This document shows, in pieces, positions 17,893 to 26,754 of a stretch of DNA of 64,000 bases (its first letter is position 1; every line of letters starts with the position of its first letter). Position numbers and translations under genes: made by a program. Below the pieces are notes generated by a model. That model saw only the letters and a list, made by a program, of their open reading frames with translations, was not told the origin of the DNA and ran no database searches. The stretch comes from Marinobacter sp050379415 (GTDB lineage Bacteria; Pseudomonadota; Gammaproteobacteria; Pseudomonadales; Oleiphilaceae), in assembly GCF_050379415.1 (NCBI RefSeq), contig NZ_JBNRLS010000001.1:124001-188000 (forward strand), written 5' to 3'.

Positions 17893-18390
17893 TCAGTGTT
17901 CCCGACCAACCAGTTCCAGCTCGTTCATCAAATGGGCACCCTGGGCCGAACGGGCCCGGATAATCACGGACCGGCCGTCCCCTTCCCGCTCCAGGTGGAT
18001 CTCCAGATCCGGCTCCGGCAGGACGCCCTTGCCCCGCTCCGGCCATTCAATCAGGCACAGGTTCTCTCCGGAGAAATAATCCCGGATGCCCATGTACTCG
18101 AGTTCTTCCGGATCGCCCAGGCGATACAGATCAAAATGATAGGCGGGCGGCTTCAGATGCTCGTAGGGCTCCACCAGAGTATAAGTCGGACTTTTTACCG
18201 CCCCCTCATGTCCGAGGCCACGCATGACACCACGACTCAGGGTTGTTTTACCCATGCCGAGGTCACCGTACAGGAATACCGTCAGCCCCTGGCCGGACTC
18301 GATGACCAGACGGGCCAGTTCCTGACCGAGCTTTTCGGTCTCCGCCTCGCCTTCCAGAAACAGGCGGCGCTCGTTACCGTAGATCGTCAT
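17893..18390 (-). CDS. tsaE: tRNA threonylcarbamoyladenosine biosynthesis ATPase TsaE
   Basis: ATPase that works with TsaB and TsaD in making t6A at A37 of ANN-decoding tRNAs. The Walker A motif GDLGMGKTTLS starts at Gly42; SPTYTLVEPY and HFDLYRLGDPEELEYMG are family signatures. The product is 165 residues. Its start overlaps the nnr stop by four bases, indicating translational coupling. Confidence 0.97.
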   Translation of the reverse strand: MTIYGNERRLFLEGEAETEKLGQELARLVIESGQGLTVFLYGDLGMGKTTLSRGVMRGLGHEGAVKSPTYTLVEPYEHLKPPAYHFDLYRLGDPEELEYMGIRDYFSGENLCLIEWPERGKGVLPEPDLEIHLEREGDGRSVIIRARSAQGAHLMNELELVGREH

Positions 18391-19946
18391 CCATCCTCCC
18401 GTTTCTGAATATCGGCAAATTCAATCTGCCGGAAAACCGACGGCAGGTTATCGATCACATCGGCGGGTATCAGCCCGATGTAGCCGCGGGATTCCGAGGC
18501 CCGGTCAGCCGCCGCCAGATGGGCACAGGCCCCAAGGATGGTCGCCCGGGGCAGATCATCCAACTGACCGCACATGGCCCCGAGAATCCCCGCCAGGACA
18601 TCACCCATGCCGCCGGTGGCCATTCCCGGGTTACTACCGCTGACAATATCCACCGTCTGGCTACCGGAGGCAATCACGGTTCCCGCGCCCTTTAGCAGAA
18701 CCACCCCACCAAAGACGGACTGCAGTTTGCGCGCCGCTGCCATGCGGTCAACCTCGACTTCGGCAACGGTGCAGCCGAGCAAGCGCGCCGCTTCGCCGGG
18801 ATGCGGTGTCAGCACCTGACGGTCCGAGGGCACGGCGACCCGGGCCGCCATCAGGTTCAGCGCATCGGCGTCCAGCACTCTTGGCTTGTCGCTGGCCAGC
18901 ACCTGCTGAAGCATCTGCTGCCCCCAGGCACTCTTGCCGATCCCCGGTCCGCACACCACAACCGACGCCGCTTCGAGCAGCGGTGGCAGTTCGGACCCGT
19001 GAATAAGGCCGTGCACCATCACTGATGGACAACGGGCCAGCGCCGCCGAGATATGCTCCGGGCGCGTTGCCAGCGAAACCAGGCCAGCCCCGGAACGGGC
19101 TGCCGCTTCTGCCGCCATCAGCCCGGCGCCGCCAAACCCGCGATCCCCGGCGATGATGAGCACGTGCCCGAACCGCCCCTTGTGGGCGTTCGCCGCACGT
19201 TCCGGGAGCCACCGCCCCACGGCTTCCCAGTTCCGCAAACAGGCCACGGGAAACTGGCCACTGGCATCGATATCGTTTTCGGTACCCAGCGAGTCAAACA
19301 CAACTTCGCCACACACCGCCGGCCCCTGCCCGGTGAACAACCCGGATTTGAGACCGATAAAGGTAACCGTCATCGTTGCCCGGACCACATCACCGTCGGC
19401 AACACCGGTGGTCGCATTCAGCCCGGAAGGCACATCCACCGCCAGCACCGGCACGCCACTGGCATTGCAACGGGCAATGACACCGGCAAACGGCTCCCGG
19501 GGCGCTCCGGACACACCGGTCCCGAGCAGGGCATCGACGATCAGGCCGGCATGCTCAAACGAGGCATCGAGTGCGGACTCATCAGTGGCCGACAGCTCGC
19601 GTACCTCGACGCCATCAGCAACGGCCTTCTGCCAGGCTTTGCGGGCGTCGCCGGCAAGTTTTTCGGTCGGGGCTACGGCAATGCAGGACACGGTCAGCCC
19701 GTGCCGCTTGGCGTTGGCCGCCACCAGGTAGCCGTCACCGCCGTTATTGCCCGCGCCACACAGCACCAGGACCGGACCGCAGTCGGGCCAACGCCGGACC
19801 AGGCGACGAAACGCTGCATGGGCTGCGGTCTGCATCAACTCGAAACCGTCCACGCCCAGTTCGTCAATCACGTAGCGGTCCATCTGCCGCACAGCATCGG
19901 CGGAATAGAGGTCGTCTGGTAGACTGTGCGCAGAGATGGGCGGCAT
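18387..19946 (-). CDS. nnr: Bifunctional NAD(P)H-hydrate epimerase / ADP-dependent dehydratase
   Basis: Repairs damaged NAD(P)H hydrates. The N-terminal YjeF_N epimerase half has GAGNNGGDGYLVA and VDALLGTGVSG. The C-terminal ribokinase-like dehydratase half has TPHPGEAARLLG, LKGAGTVIA and GNPG-type NPGMATGGMGDVLAGIL. The 519 residues cover both domains. It is divergent from queG across 147 bases and probably heads the nnr-tsaE-ami-mutL-miaA-hfq run. Confidence 0.97.
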   Translation of the reverse strand: MPPISAHSLPDDLYSADAVRQMDRYVIDELGVDGFELMQTAAHAAFRRLVRRWPDCGPVLVLCGAGNNGGDGYLVAANAKRHGLTVSCIAVAPTEKLAGDARKAWQKAVADGVEVRELSATDESALDASFEHAGLIVDALLGTGVSGAPREPFAGVIARCNASGVPVLAVDVPSGLNATTGVADGDVVRATMTVTFIGLKSGLFTGQGPAVCGEVVFDSLGTENDIDASGQFPVACLRNWEAVGRWLPERAANAHKGRFGHVLIIAGDRGFGGAGLMAAEAAARSGAGLVSLATRPEHISAALARCPSVMVHGLIHGSELPPLLEAASVVVCGPGIGKSAWGQQMLQQVLASDKPRVLDADALNLMAARVAVPSDRQVLTPHPGEAARLLGCTVAEVEVDRMAAARKLQSVFGGVVLLKGAGTVIASGSQTVDIVSGSNPGMATGGMGDVLAGILGAMCGQLDDLPRATILGACAHLAAADRASESRGYIGLIPADVIDNLPSVFRQIEFADIQKREDG

Positions 19947-20093
19947 GAGCCTGAGCTCCCGTTACAGAAACCGGTTTAAGAAAATTGGCCAGATACCTGT
20001 AAAGCATAGCAAAACAGGGAAAAAGGTCATAACTTAATCAAATTAAACTTCCGCAGTGAATCCACCCGGACCACACCCGCTGACGACACAGCC

Positions 20094-21179
20094 ATGACCG
20101 AGCCGAGAGAATCTCCGCCAGCACCGCCCGAACTCGATGATTTGCCGGGTAAAATCCGGCAATGGGCGGGACAGCTGGGCTTTGCCGACGCCGGCATCAC
20201 CCTGCCGGACACCGGACCCCATGCCGATCGCCTGCAGTCCTGGCTCGCGGAGGGTTACCAGGGCGAAATGGAGTATATGGGCCATCATGGCGACAAGCGT
20301 TACACCCCGACGTCGCTTGTGCCCGGCACGGCCCGGATCATCTCGGTGAGGATGGATTACCTGCCCGCACCGGATAACCCGAAACAAGCACTCACTGACC
20401 GGGAAACCGCTTACGTTACTCGTTATGCCGTGGGACGGGACTATCACAAGCTGATGCGCAAGCGCCTGGCCACCCTCGCGAAATGGATCGACGAGGCGGT
20501 CAGCGGCTTCGAGTATCGAGCGTTCGTGGATAGTGCTCCGGTGCTCGAGCGGGCGCTGGCCCAGCGAGCTGGACTGGGCTGGATCGGCAAGAACAACATG
20601 CTGATCCACCCGAAGGCCGGGTCGTTTTTCTTCCTGGGCGAGATTTTTACCAGCGCTCCGCTACCGGTGGATGATGCCTTCAAAACCGAGCACTGTGGCA
20701 GCTGCTCCGCTTGCCTGGAGATTTGCCCGACCGATGCCTTCGTCGGCCCTCACCTGCTCGATGCCCGTCGCTGTATCAGTTATCTGACCATTGAGCTGAA
20801 GGGTTCAATTCCGGAGGAGTTGCGGCCCAAGATGGGCAACCGGGTGTTCGGCTGCGATGACTGCCAGCTGGTCTGCCCCTGGAACAAGTTCAGCAAGCCA
20901 ACGGCAGAGCAGGATTTCCAGCCCAGGCATGGGCTGGATAACAGTTCGCTGGCGGAGTTGTTCCTGTGGACGGAGGAACAGTTCCTGAAGCGAACGGAGG
21001 GGTCGGCGATCCGGCGCACCGGTTACGAGGGCTGGCTCCGCAATCTGGCGGTCGGCCTGGGCAACGCGCCCACCACCATTCCGGTGGTGGAAGCCTTGAA
21101 GCAGCGGGCGGACCATCCGTCAGAGATGGTCCGTGAGCATGTGCACTGGGCGTTACGCCGGCACGGGCTTACAGCTTGA
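20094..21179 (+). CDS. queG: Epoxyqueuosine reductase
   Basis: Cobalamin-dependent reductase for the last step of queuosine synthesis in tRNA. It has two ferredoxin-like [4Fe-4S] motifs: CGSCSACLEICP (near residue 200), and CDDCQLVCPWN. YHKLMRKRLATLA and VDSAPVLERALAQRAGLGWIGKN are QueG signatures, and HEAT-like repeats form the C-terminus. The product is 361 residues. Its 3' end overlaps the convergent orn gene by 11 bases. Confidence 0.97.
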   Translation: MTEPRESPPAPPELDDLPGKIRQWAGQLGFADAGITLPDTGPHADRLQSWLAEGYQGEMEYMGHHGDKRYTPTSLVPGTARIISVRMDYLPAPDNPKQALTDRETAYVTRYAVGRDYHKLMRKRLATLAKWIDEAVSGFEYRAFVDSAPVLERALAQRAGLGWIGKNNMLIHPKAGSFFFLGEIFTSAPLPVDDAFKTEHCGSCSACLEICPTDAFVGPHLLDARRCISYLTIELKGSIPEELRPKMGNRVFGCDDCQLVCPWNKFSKPTAEQDFQPRHGLDNSSLAELFLWTEEQFLKRTEGSAIRRTGYEGWLRNLAVGLGNAPTTIPVVEALKQRADHPSEMVREHVHWALRRHGLTA

Positions 21180-21711
21180 AGAAGTGATCCCGGTAGTGGC
21201 GCAGTTCGTTGATGGAGTCGCGGATGTCGTCCAGTGCCAGGTGGCTGCCTTTTTTCTTCACGCCGTCGAGTACGTCGGGGCGCCAGCGGCGGGCGAGTTC
21301 TTTGACGGTGGAAACGTCGAGGTTGCGGTAGTGGAAGAAGGCTTCCAGTTCCGGCATGTATTTGACGAGGAAGCGGCGGTCCTGGCCGATGCTGTTGCCG
21401 CACAGGGGGGATTCGCCGGGGCCCACGTGTTTTTTGAGGAACGCGAGGGTTTCCTGTTCGGCTGCCGTTTCGGTGATGGTGCTTTCTTTGACGCGTTTGG
21501 TGAGGCCGCTGGCTCCGTGGGTGTTGGTGCACCATTCGTCCATGGCCTCTAGCAGGCTGTCCGGTTGGTGGACGGCGATGACCGGGCCTTCGGCGATGAT
21601 GTTGAGTTCTGCATCGGTGATGATGGTGGCCATTTCTATGATGCGTTCTTTTTCCGGATCGAGGCCGGTCATTTCCAGGTCGATCCAGACCAGGCGATTG
21701 CCTTCTGACAT
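21169..21711 (-). CDS. orn: Oligoribonuclease
   Basis: DEDDh 3'-5' exonuclease that degrades two- to five-base RNAs, including pGpG from c-di-GMP breakdown, which matters here given the c-di-GMP proteins nearby. VWIDLEMTGLDPE supplies Asp11 and Glu13; NSIGQDRRFL and HLALDDIRDSI supply the other catalytic residues. The product is 180 residues. Repeat copy 2 sits 29 bases upstream of its ATG, in the same orientation as the gene. Confidence 0.98.
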   Translation of the reverse strand: MSEGNRLVWIDLEMTGLDPEKERIIEMATIITDAELNIIAEGPVIAVHQPDSLLEAMDEWCTNTHGASGLTKRVKESTITETAAEQETLAFLKKHVGPGESPLCGNSIGQDRRFLVKYMPELEAFFHYRNLDVSTVKELARRWRPDVLDGVKKKGSHLALDDIRDSINELRHYRDHFFKL

Positions 21712-21740
21712 GAGTTCCTAACCTTCTGAGTTGGGAGCAG

Positions 21741-21850
21741 GCTAGCGGTGGAGTAGCCTCTTCGGGAACCGCTACGAGCACGTCCATGTGCGCTTGTTTC
21801 AGGCCATCCTTGGCCTTCAACATTCCCGAAGAGGCTACCCCACCGCTAGC
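21741..21850 (-). repeat. Variable-stem palindromic repeat, copy 2
   Basis: Arms 21741-21768 and 21823-21850 are complementary over 28 bases with one exception, which is a U-G pair if the minus strand is the RNA. The core 21769-21822 (54 bases) reads in reverse and is identical to the core of copy 5. It lies between divergent orn and rsgA, so on the core strand it would fall in the orn leader. A 23-base flank at 21856-21878 is shared with copy 6. Confidence 0.93.
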
Positions 21851-21965
21851 TCCTACTCCGGAGATATAGTCGTTAAGGTGTTCAACATACTACAGCGACC
21901 CACAAGTGATTCCAGTATGATGGCACGGTCGATGACGAACTTTCACGGGATCTCTCTAATCATTT

Positions 21966-23021
21966 ATGGCAAAACGGCGACTGAACAAACAGCAACAGTG
22001 GCGGATCAAGAAGATCCAGCAGGAACGGGCTGCCCGTGCTGCCAAAAAGGAAAAGGTCATTGAACAGCAGGCCGAGGCCGGTGAGCTGGGGCCGGAGCAG
22101 GAAGGTCTGATCATCGCTCATTATGGCCAGCAGCTGGATGTTGAGGCCCTGGAGGGCGCGGATGCCGGGACGGTGTTCCGCTGTTTTGTCCGGGCCAACA
22201 TCGACAGTCTGGTGACCGGCGACCGGGTGATCTGGCGCAAGGGCAAGAGTGAGACAGGGGTGATTGTCGCCCGGTGTGATCGCCAGAATCTTCTGCAACG
22301 GCCGGACAATTTCGGGGCGCTGAAGCCGGTGGCGGCGAATATTGATCACATCATTCTGGTGATCGCCCCGGAGCCGGAGCCCCATGACAACCTGATTGAC
22401 CGGTACCTGGTGGCTTCGGAGACCAGTGATATTCCGGCGGTGATTCTGCTGAACAAGACGGATCTGATTACTGAGGAGAATCGGGAGCAGATCGAGGAAC
22501 TACTCTCCCGGTATGAGAGCCTGGGTTATGAGGTTGTGCGTACGTCGGCCGCTGAATCGGGTAATGAGCCGGCGCCGGAGGTTGCGGCGCTGGTGAAGGA
22601 TCAGACCAGTGTGTTTGTAGGTCAGTCTGGTGTCGGCAAGTCGTCGATTATCCAGACCCTGCTGCCGGGGGAATCGCTTCGGGTGGGGGCGGTTTCGGAA
22701 AGTACTGGTAAGGGGATCCACACCACCACGACGGCCAAGCTTTTCCATCTGCCCCTGGGCGGGGATCTGATTGATTCGCCGGGTATCCGGGAGTTCGGGC
22801 TGTGGCACATGACGCCGCAGGAGATCGAGTATGGTTTCCGTGAGATCCGGGAGCTGATTGGCATGTGCAAATTCCGGAATTGCCGGCATATGGGGGATCC
22901 CGGGTGTGCCCTGGAGGCGGCAGCCGCGGATGGGAGGATCAGTCCGGAGCGGCTGAAGAGTTTTCACCGAATTCTTGCGGACATGGCCGAGCAGCAGGCC
23001 CGGGGCCTGAGGGTGGACTGA
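21966..23021 (+). CDS. rsgA: Small ribosomal subunit biogenesis GTPase RsgA
   Basis: Circularly permuted GTPase that acts late in 30S maturation. It has an N-terminal OB fold, then motifs in permuted order: NKTDLI (G4) before GQSGVGKSSIIQ (G1, near residue 217) and DSPGIREFGL (G3). The C-terminal zinc site is in CKFRNCRHMGDPGC. The basic N-terminus (KRRLNKQQQWRIKK) is typical of the family. The product is 351 residues. psd follows, without the motAB genes that Pseudomonas has at this place. Confidence 0.97.
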   Translation: MAKRRLNKQQQWRIKKIQQERAARAAKKEKVIEQQAEAGELGPEQEGLIIAHYGQQLDVEALEGADAGTVFRCFVRANIDSLVTGDRVIWRKGKSETGVIVARCDRQNLLQRPDNFGALKPVAANIDHIILVIAPEPEPHDNLIDRYLVASETSDIPAVILLNKTDLITEENREQIEELLSRYESLGYEVVRTSAAESGNEPAPEVAALVKDQTSVFVGQSGVGKSSIIQTLLPGESLRVGAVSESTGKGIHTTTTAKLFHLPLGGDLIDSPGIREFGLWHMTPQEIEYGFREIRELIGMCKFRNCRHMGDPGCALEAAAADGRISPERLKSFHRILADMAEQQARGLRVD

Positions 23022-23103
23022 GTCGCAAAGCGGCAAAACCGTTTCTACACCCCTACGCCGTTTTGCTAAACTGCGCGCCTTCTCAAGCAAAGGGTTCGTT
23101 TCA

Positions 23104-23958
23104 ATGCTCGATAAACTGTTCGTCCTGAGCCAGTACGTTACGCCGCAACTGGCCGTCTCACGCCTTGCCGGTCGGTTTGCGGACAGTGAGGGCAATCCGG
23201 CTTTGAAGAACCGTGTGGTGAAGTGGTTTATCGACCGCTACGGCGTGGATATGAGTGAAGCCGTGGAGCCGGACCCGACCGCTTACCCGAGTTTCAATGC
23301 GTTTTTCACGCGGGCGCTGAAGCCGGGCATCCGCCCCATTGCCGAGGGTGAGAAGACCCTTGTCAGCCCGGTGGACGGCAAGATTTCCCAGCTGGGCCAG
23401 GTGACCGGTGACCGGGTGTTCCAGGCCAAGGGGCAGTCTTTCAGCCTGAATGAGTTGCTGGGCGATAACCTGGAGCGCACCGAAGCATTTTCCGAAGGCG
23501 AGTTTGCCACCATTTACCTCGCTCCCAGCGACTATCACCGCATTCACATGCCCATGGCCGGCAAGCTGCGGGAAATGGTGCACATCCCCGGCAAGCTGTT
23601 TTCGGTGAATCCGGTGACGGCCGAGAACGTGCCGAACCTGTTCGCCCGCAACGAGCGGGTGGTCTGTATCTTTGATACCGACGCCGGGCCCATGGCGATG
23701 GTGCTGGTGGGCGCGATGATTGTGGGTAGTGTCGAAACCACTTGGTCCGGCGTCGTGGTGCCGGGCAACGGTCTGGTAACCGACTTCCAGTACGAGGGCG
23801 AGCAGGCCCGCGAATTTGCCAAGGGCGAGGAGATGGGGCGCTTCCGGCTCGGCTCCACGGTGATCATGGTGATGCCAAAGGGTGCAGTTCGCTGGAACGA
23901 GGACCAGGTCTCCGGCAAGACTGTGCGCATGGGCGAGGCCTTCGGCGAACTGGCCTGA
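23104..23958 (+). CDS. psd: Phosphatidylserine decarboxylase proenzyme
   Basis: Pyruvoyl-dependent inner-membrane enzyme making phosphatidylethanolamine. The self-cleavage motif LGST (RFRLGSTVIMV) lies near residue 250, so the chains split before that Ser to leave a short alpha chain with the pyruvoyl group. FFTRALKPGIRP and APSDYHRIHMP are family motifs (the His lies in the self-cleavage charge relay). The product is 284 residues. Its end abuts the convergent epmA. Confidence 0.97.
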   Translation: MLDKLFVLSQYVTPQLAVSRLAGRFADSEGNPALKNRVVKWFIDRYGVDMSEAVEPDPTAYPSFNAFFTRALKPGIRPIAEGEKTLVSPVDGKISQLGQVTGDRVFQAKGQSFSLNELLGDNLERTEAFSEGEFATIYLAPSDYHRIHMPMAGKLREMVHIPGKLFSVNPVTAENVPNLFARNERVVCIFDTDAGPMAMVLVGAMIVGSVETTWSGVVVPGNGLVTDFQYEGEQAREFAKGEEMGRFRLGSTVIMVMPKGAVRWNEDQVSGKTVRMGEAFGELA

Positions 23959-23960
23959 AC

Positions 23961-24929
23961 TCAGGCGCGCTCGAAGGGGAAGGCCAGCACGTCCGAGATT
24001 TCGGTGGCTCCGAGCTTGAGCATGAGCAGCCGATCCAGCCCCAGGGCCACCCCGGCGCAGTCCGGTAAGCCCTGCTCCAGCGCCGCCAGGAAGGCGTCGT
24101 CGATCGGCATTTCGGGTTTTCCGGACAATCGGCGTTGACGGTTATCCGCCTCGAACCGGCGCCGTTGTTCCACCGGATCGGTCAGCTCCCAGTAACCGTT
24201 GCACAGCTCCAGTCCCCGGACATACAGCTCGAAACGGTGAGCCACGGAGTAGCCCTGATGTTCCGATACCCTTGCCAGTGACGCCTGGGAAGCCGGATAG
24301 CCGGTGATAAACGCCGGGCGCTCAACGCCGAGATTGGGCTCGACGGCAAAGCTCATCAGCAGGTCCAGGCAACCATCGCGACCCAGTCCTGCCAGCTGGT
24401 CCGGCTCCAGCCATTCCTCGCAGCGGCGCATCAGCTCCCGCTCTGTGGACTCGAACGGGTCCACGTGAGCCCAGGTCTTCACGGCGTCCCGGTAATACAT
24501 GATCTCCGGTCGCTCGCAGCCCAGCCATCCGCATACCAGGTCGGAGACCTCGGTCATCAGTTCCCGGTCATCGAATCCCGGCCGGTACCATTCCAGCATC
24601 GAGAACTCCGGGTTGTGGCGCCGCCCACGCTCGCCATTGCGGAAGACCTTCGAGACCTGATAGATCGGACCAGCTCCGTCGGCCAGCAGGCGTTTCATGT
24701 GGTATTCCGGGGAGGTCTGCAGCCAGCCACCCCCGATGCCGGAGGCGGATACCTGCGCCGGGATGCCGTCCAGGTTCACGTCGGTCACGCCGCAGCGCCC
24801 CAGCACCGGGGTTTCCACTTCCATCACCCCTCTTTGCGCAAAAAAGCCGCGCACAAACGCCAGTTGATGTGCACGGCTTTTCAGGGCAGCCTGCGAGGCA
24901 GCGGGCTGCCAGACAGGTTGATCAGTCAT
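23961..24929 (-). CDS. epmA: Elongation factor P--(R)-beta-lysine ligase
   Basis: Class II LysRS-like enzyme without an anticodon domain that attaches (R)-beta-lysine to EF-P. Motif 2 is VFRNGERGRRHNPEFSMLEWY, split here by eye, and motif 3 is GVALGLDRLLML. I start at ATG 24929 (322 residues; E. coli 325); the frame extends 18 codons upstream without conserved sequence. It lies seven bases downstream of its substrate gene efp. Confidence 0.96.
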   Translation of the reverse strand: MTDQPVWQPAASQAALKSRAHQLAFVRGFFAQRGVMEVETPVLGRCGVTDVNLDGIPAQVSASGIGGGWLQTSPEYHMKRLLADGAGPIYQVSKVFRNGERGRRHNPEFSMLEWYRPGFDDRELMTEVSDLVCGWLGCERPEIMYYRDAVKTWAHVDPFESTERELMRRCEEWLEPDQLAGLGRDGCLDLLMSFAVEPNLGVERPAFITGYPASQASLARVSEHQGYSVAHRFELYVRGLELCNGYWELTDPVEQRRRFEADNRQRRLSGKPEMPIDDAFLAALEQGLPDCAGVALGLDRLLMLKLGATEISDVLAFPFERA

Positions 24930-24936
24930 TACCGAA

Positions 24937-25512
24937 TCAGCTGCTCTTGACGCGGCTGACGTACTCGCCGGTCCGGGTATCAACCTTCAGCACTTCGCCG
25001 ATGGTGATGAACAGAGGAACGTTGACCACGGCACCGGTGGAAAGGGTTGCCGGCTTGGAGCCGCCCTGGGCGGTATCGCCCTTCATGCCCGGATCGGTAT
25101 CCACCACTTCCAGCTCGACAAAGTTGGGCGGGGTTACGGTCAGGGGAGCACCGTTGTACAGGGTAACGGTGTACACGTCCTGTTCCTTGAGCCACTTGAC
25201 GGTATCGCCCACCGCCTTGGCGTCGGCCGGATACTGCTCGAAAGATCCGTCGGTCTTCATGAAATGCCAGAACTCACCGTCTGTGTAGAGGTACTCCATG
25301 TCCTGGTCGATAACGTCGGCGGCCTCCAGGCTCTCACCGGACTTGAAGGTCCGCTCCCAGACGCGGTTGGTCATCAGGTTCCGCAGTTTAACCCGATTGA
25401 AGGCCTGGCCCTTGCCCGGCTTTACAAATTCATTCTCGAGAATGATACAGGGGTCGCCATCCAGCAAAACCTTAAGACCGCCGCGGAATTCGTTGGTAGA
25501 ATATGAAGCCAT
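24937..25512 (-). CDS. efp: Elongation factor P
   Basis: Translation factor that relieves ribosome stalling at polyproline. Lys34 in PGKGQAF is the residue that EpmA modifies in this subfamily; arginine-type EF-P would have Arg here. The three-domain length of 191 residues fits. ATG 25512 gives the normal N-terminus (MASYSTNEF). efp-epmA are on one strand, and epmB diverges 45 bases away. Confidence 0.98.
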   Translation of the reverse strand: MASYSTNEFRGGLKVLLDGDPCIILENEFVKPGKGQAFNRVKLRNLMTNRVWERTFKSGESLEAADVIDQDMEYLYTDGEFWHFMKTDGSFEQYPADAKAVGDTVKWLKEQDVYTVTLYNGAPLTVTPPNFVELEVVDTDPGMKGDTAQGGSKPATLSTGAVVNVPLFITIGEVLKVDTRTGEYVSRVKSS

Positions 25513-25557
25513 GAAATGTCCACCTGACACAATGTCGTTAAAATTTCAAAGGTCGCT

Positions 25558-26598
25558 ATGATACAGCGAACCCCCGCCCGTATAGAAGCCCACATCTGTG
25601 AACAGGACTCCCGAAGCTGGCAGGAGCTGCTGTCTGCCTCGGTGATCACGCCCGGGGCACTGCTGGAACGGTTGAATCTGCCCTCCGAATCCTGGCTGGA
25701 GGGAGCGCGGGCAGGACACCGGCTGTTTCCGATCCGTGTACCGGAGCCCTTTATTGCCCGTATGAGACCCGGGAACCCCGACGACCCGCTGCTGCGCCAG
25801 GTTTTGCCGCGAATGGACGAGACGGCCGAGGTACCGGGTTTCATCCGGGATCCTCTGCAGGAGGGTGGCGCTATACAGACCACCGGGCTGATCCGGAAAT
25901 ATCGCAGACGGGCGCTGCTGATGGTCACGGGCCAATGCGCCATCAATTGCCGCTACTGCTTTCGCCGGCATTTCCCGTACGAAGAACAACGTCTCACGCC
26001 TGAGGACCGGAACCAGGTGCTTCAAACGCTCAATGAGAGCCCGGAAATCAATGAAGTCATCTTCAGCGGCGGCGACCCTCTGGTGGCCAACGACCGGCTG
26101 CTTGCCCGCTGGGCGGCGGATATCGCAAGTGTGCCGCACATCCGGAGAATCCGCCTGCACACCCGGCTACCGGTGGTGATCCCCCAGCGTGTGTGCGACG
26201 CCCTCTTGAAGTGGATCAGCAGCTCACCGCTGCAGGTTGTCATCGTATTGCACATCAACCACCCCGGCGAAATCGACGAACCGACCCGCCGGGGCCTGGG
26301 TTACTTGCGCTCCGCAGGAGCCACGCTGCTGAACCAAAGCGTAGTGCTCCGGGGCGTCAACGATGCGCCGGAGATTCTCGAAGAGCTGAGCGAAACCCTG
26401 TTTGATGCCGGCGTCATGCCCTACTACCTGCATGCCTTTGATCCAGTCGCTGGTGCGCATCACTTCGATGTGGGCGATAATGAAGCCCGCGAACTGGTGC
26501 GGGAATTGCTGAAAAGGCTGCCTGGGTTCCTGGTTCCGAAGCTGGTGCGGGAGGTTCCGGGTGAGGAAAGCAAGACGCCCCTGGACCTGTGGCCGTGA
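25558..26598 (+). CDS. epmB: EF-P beta-lysylation protein, lysine 2,3-aminomutase
   Basis: Radical-SAM, PLP-dependent enzyme converting lysine to (R)-beta-lysine for EF-P modification. CAINCRYC gives Cys127, Cys131 and Cys134, followed by FRRHFPY. SGGDPLVANDRLLARW and HAFDPVAGAHHF are typical of the KamA/EpmB family. The product is 346 residues. Its position back-to-back with efp-epmA puts all lysine-type EF-P modification genes except the hydroxylase epmC together. Confidence 0.96.
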   Translation: MIQRTPARIEAHICEQDSRSWQELLSASVITPGALLERLNLPSESWLEGARAGHRLFPIRVPEPFIARMRPGNPDDPLLRQVLPRMDETAEVPGFIRDPLQEGGAIQTTGLIRKYRRRALLMVTGQCAINCRYCFRRHFPYEEQRLTPEDRNQVLQTLNESPEINEVIFSGGDPLVANDRLLARWAADIASVPHIRRIRLHTRLPVVIPQRVCDALLKWISSSPLQVVIVLHINHPGEIDEPTRRGLGYLRSAGATLLNQSVVLRGVNDAPEILEELSETLFDAGVMPYYLHAFDPVAGAHHFDVGDNEARELVRELLKRLPGFLVPKLVREVPGEESKTPLDLWP

Positions 26599-26754
26599 GC
26601 AAGATCACAATCGTGGCAGCCGATCACTTGTCAAAGTTTGTTAACTCGTGATCTTCTCGCTTTTCGCCGACCGTTTGCTATTTTAGAGTCGAATGGTGGT
26701 TACAAATAAAAACATAAGGGAAACCGACGGTGGCCCGGACATTGGCGCGAATTC

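Noticed and set aside
26627..26655. GATCAC...GTGATC inverted repeat upstream of the PilZ-like gene as a CRP/Vfr site
   Set aside because: The half-sites are too far apart and lack the TGTGA-N6-TCACA arrangement.
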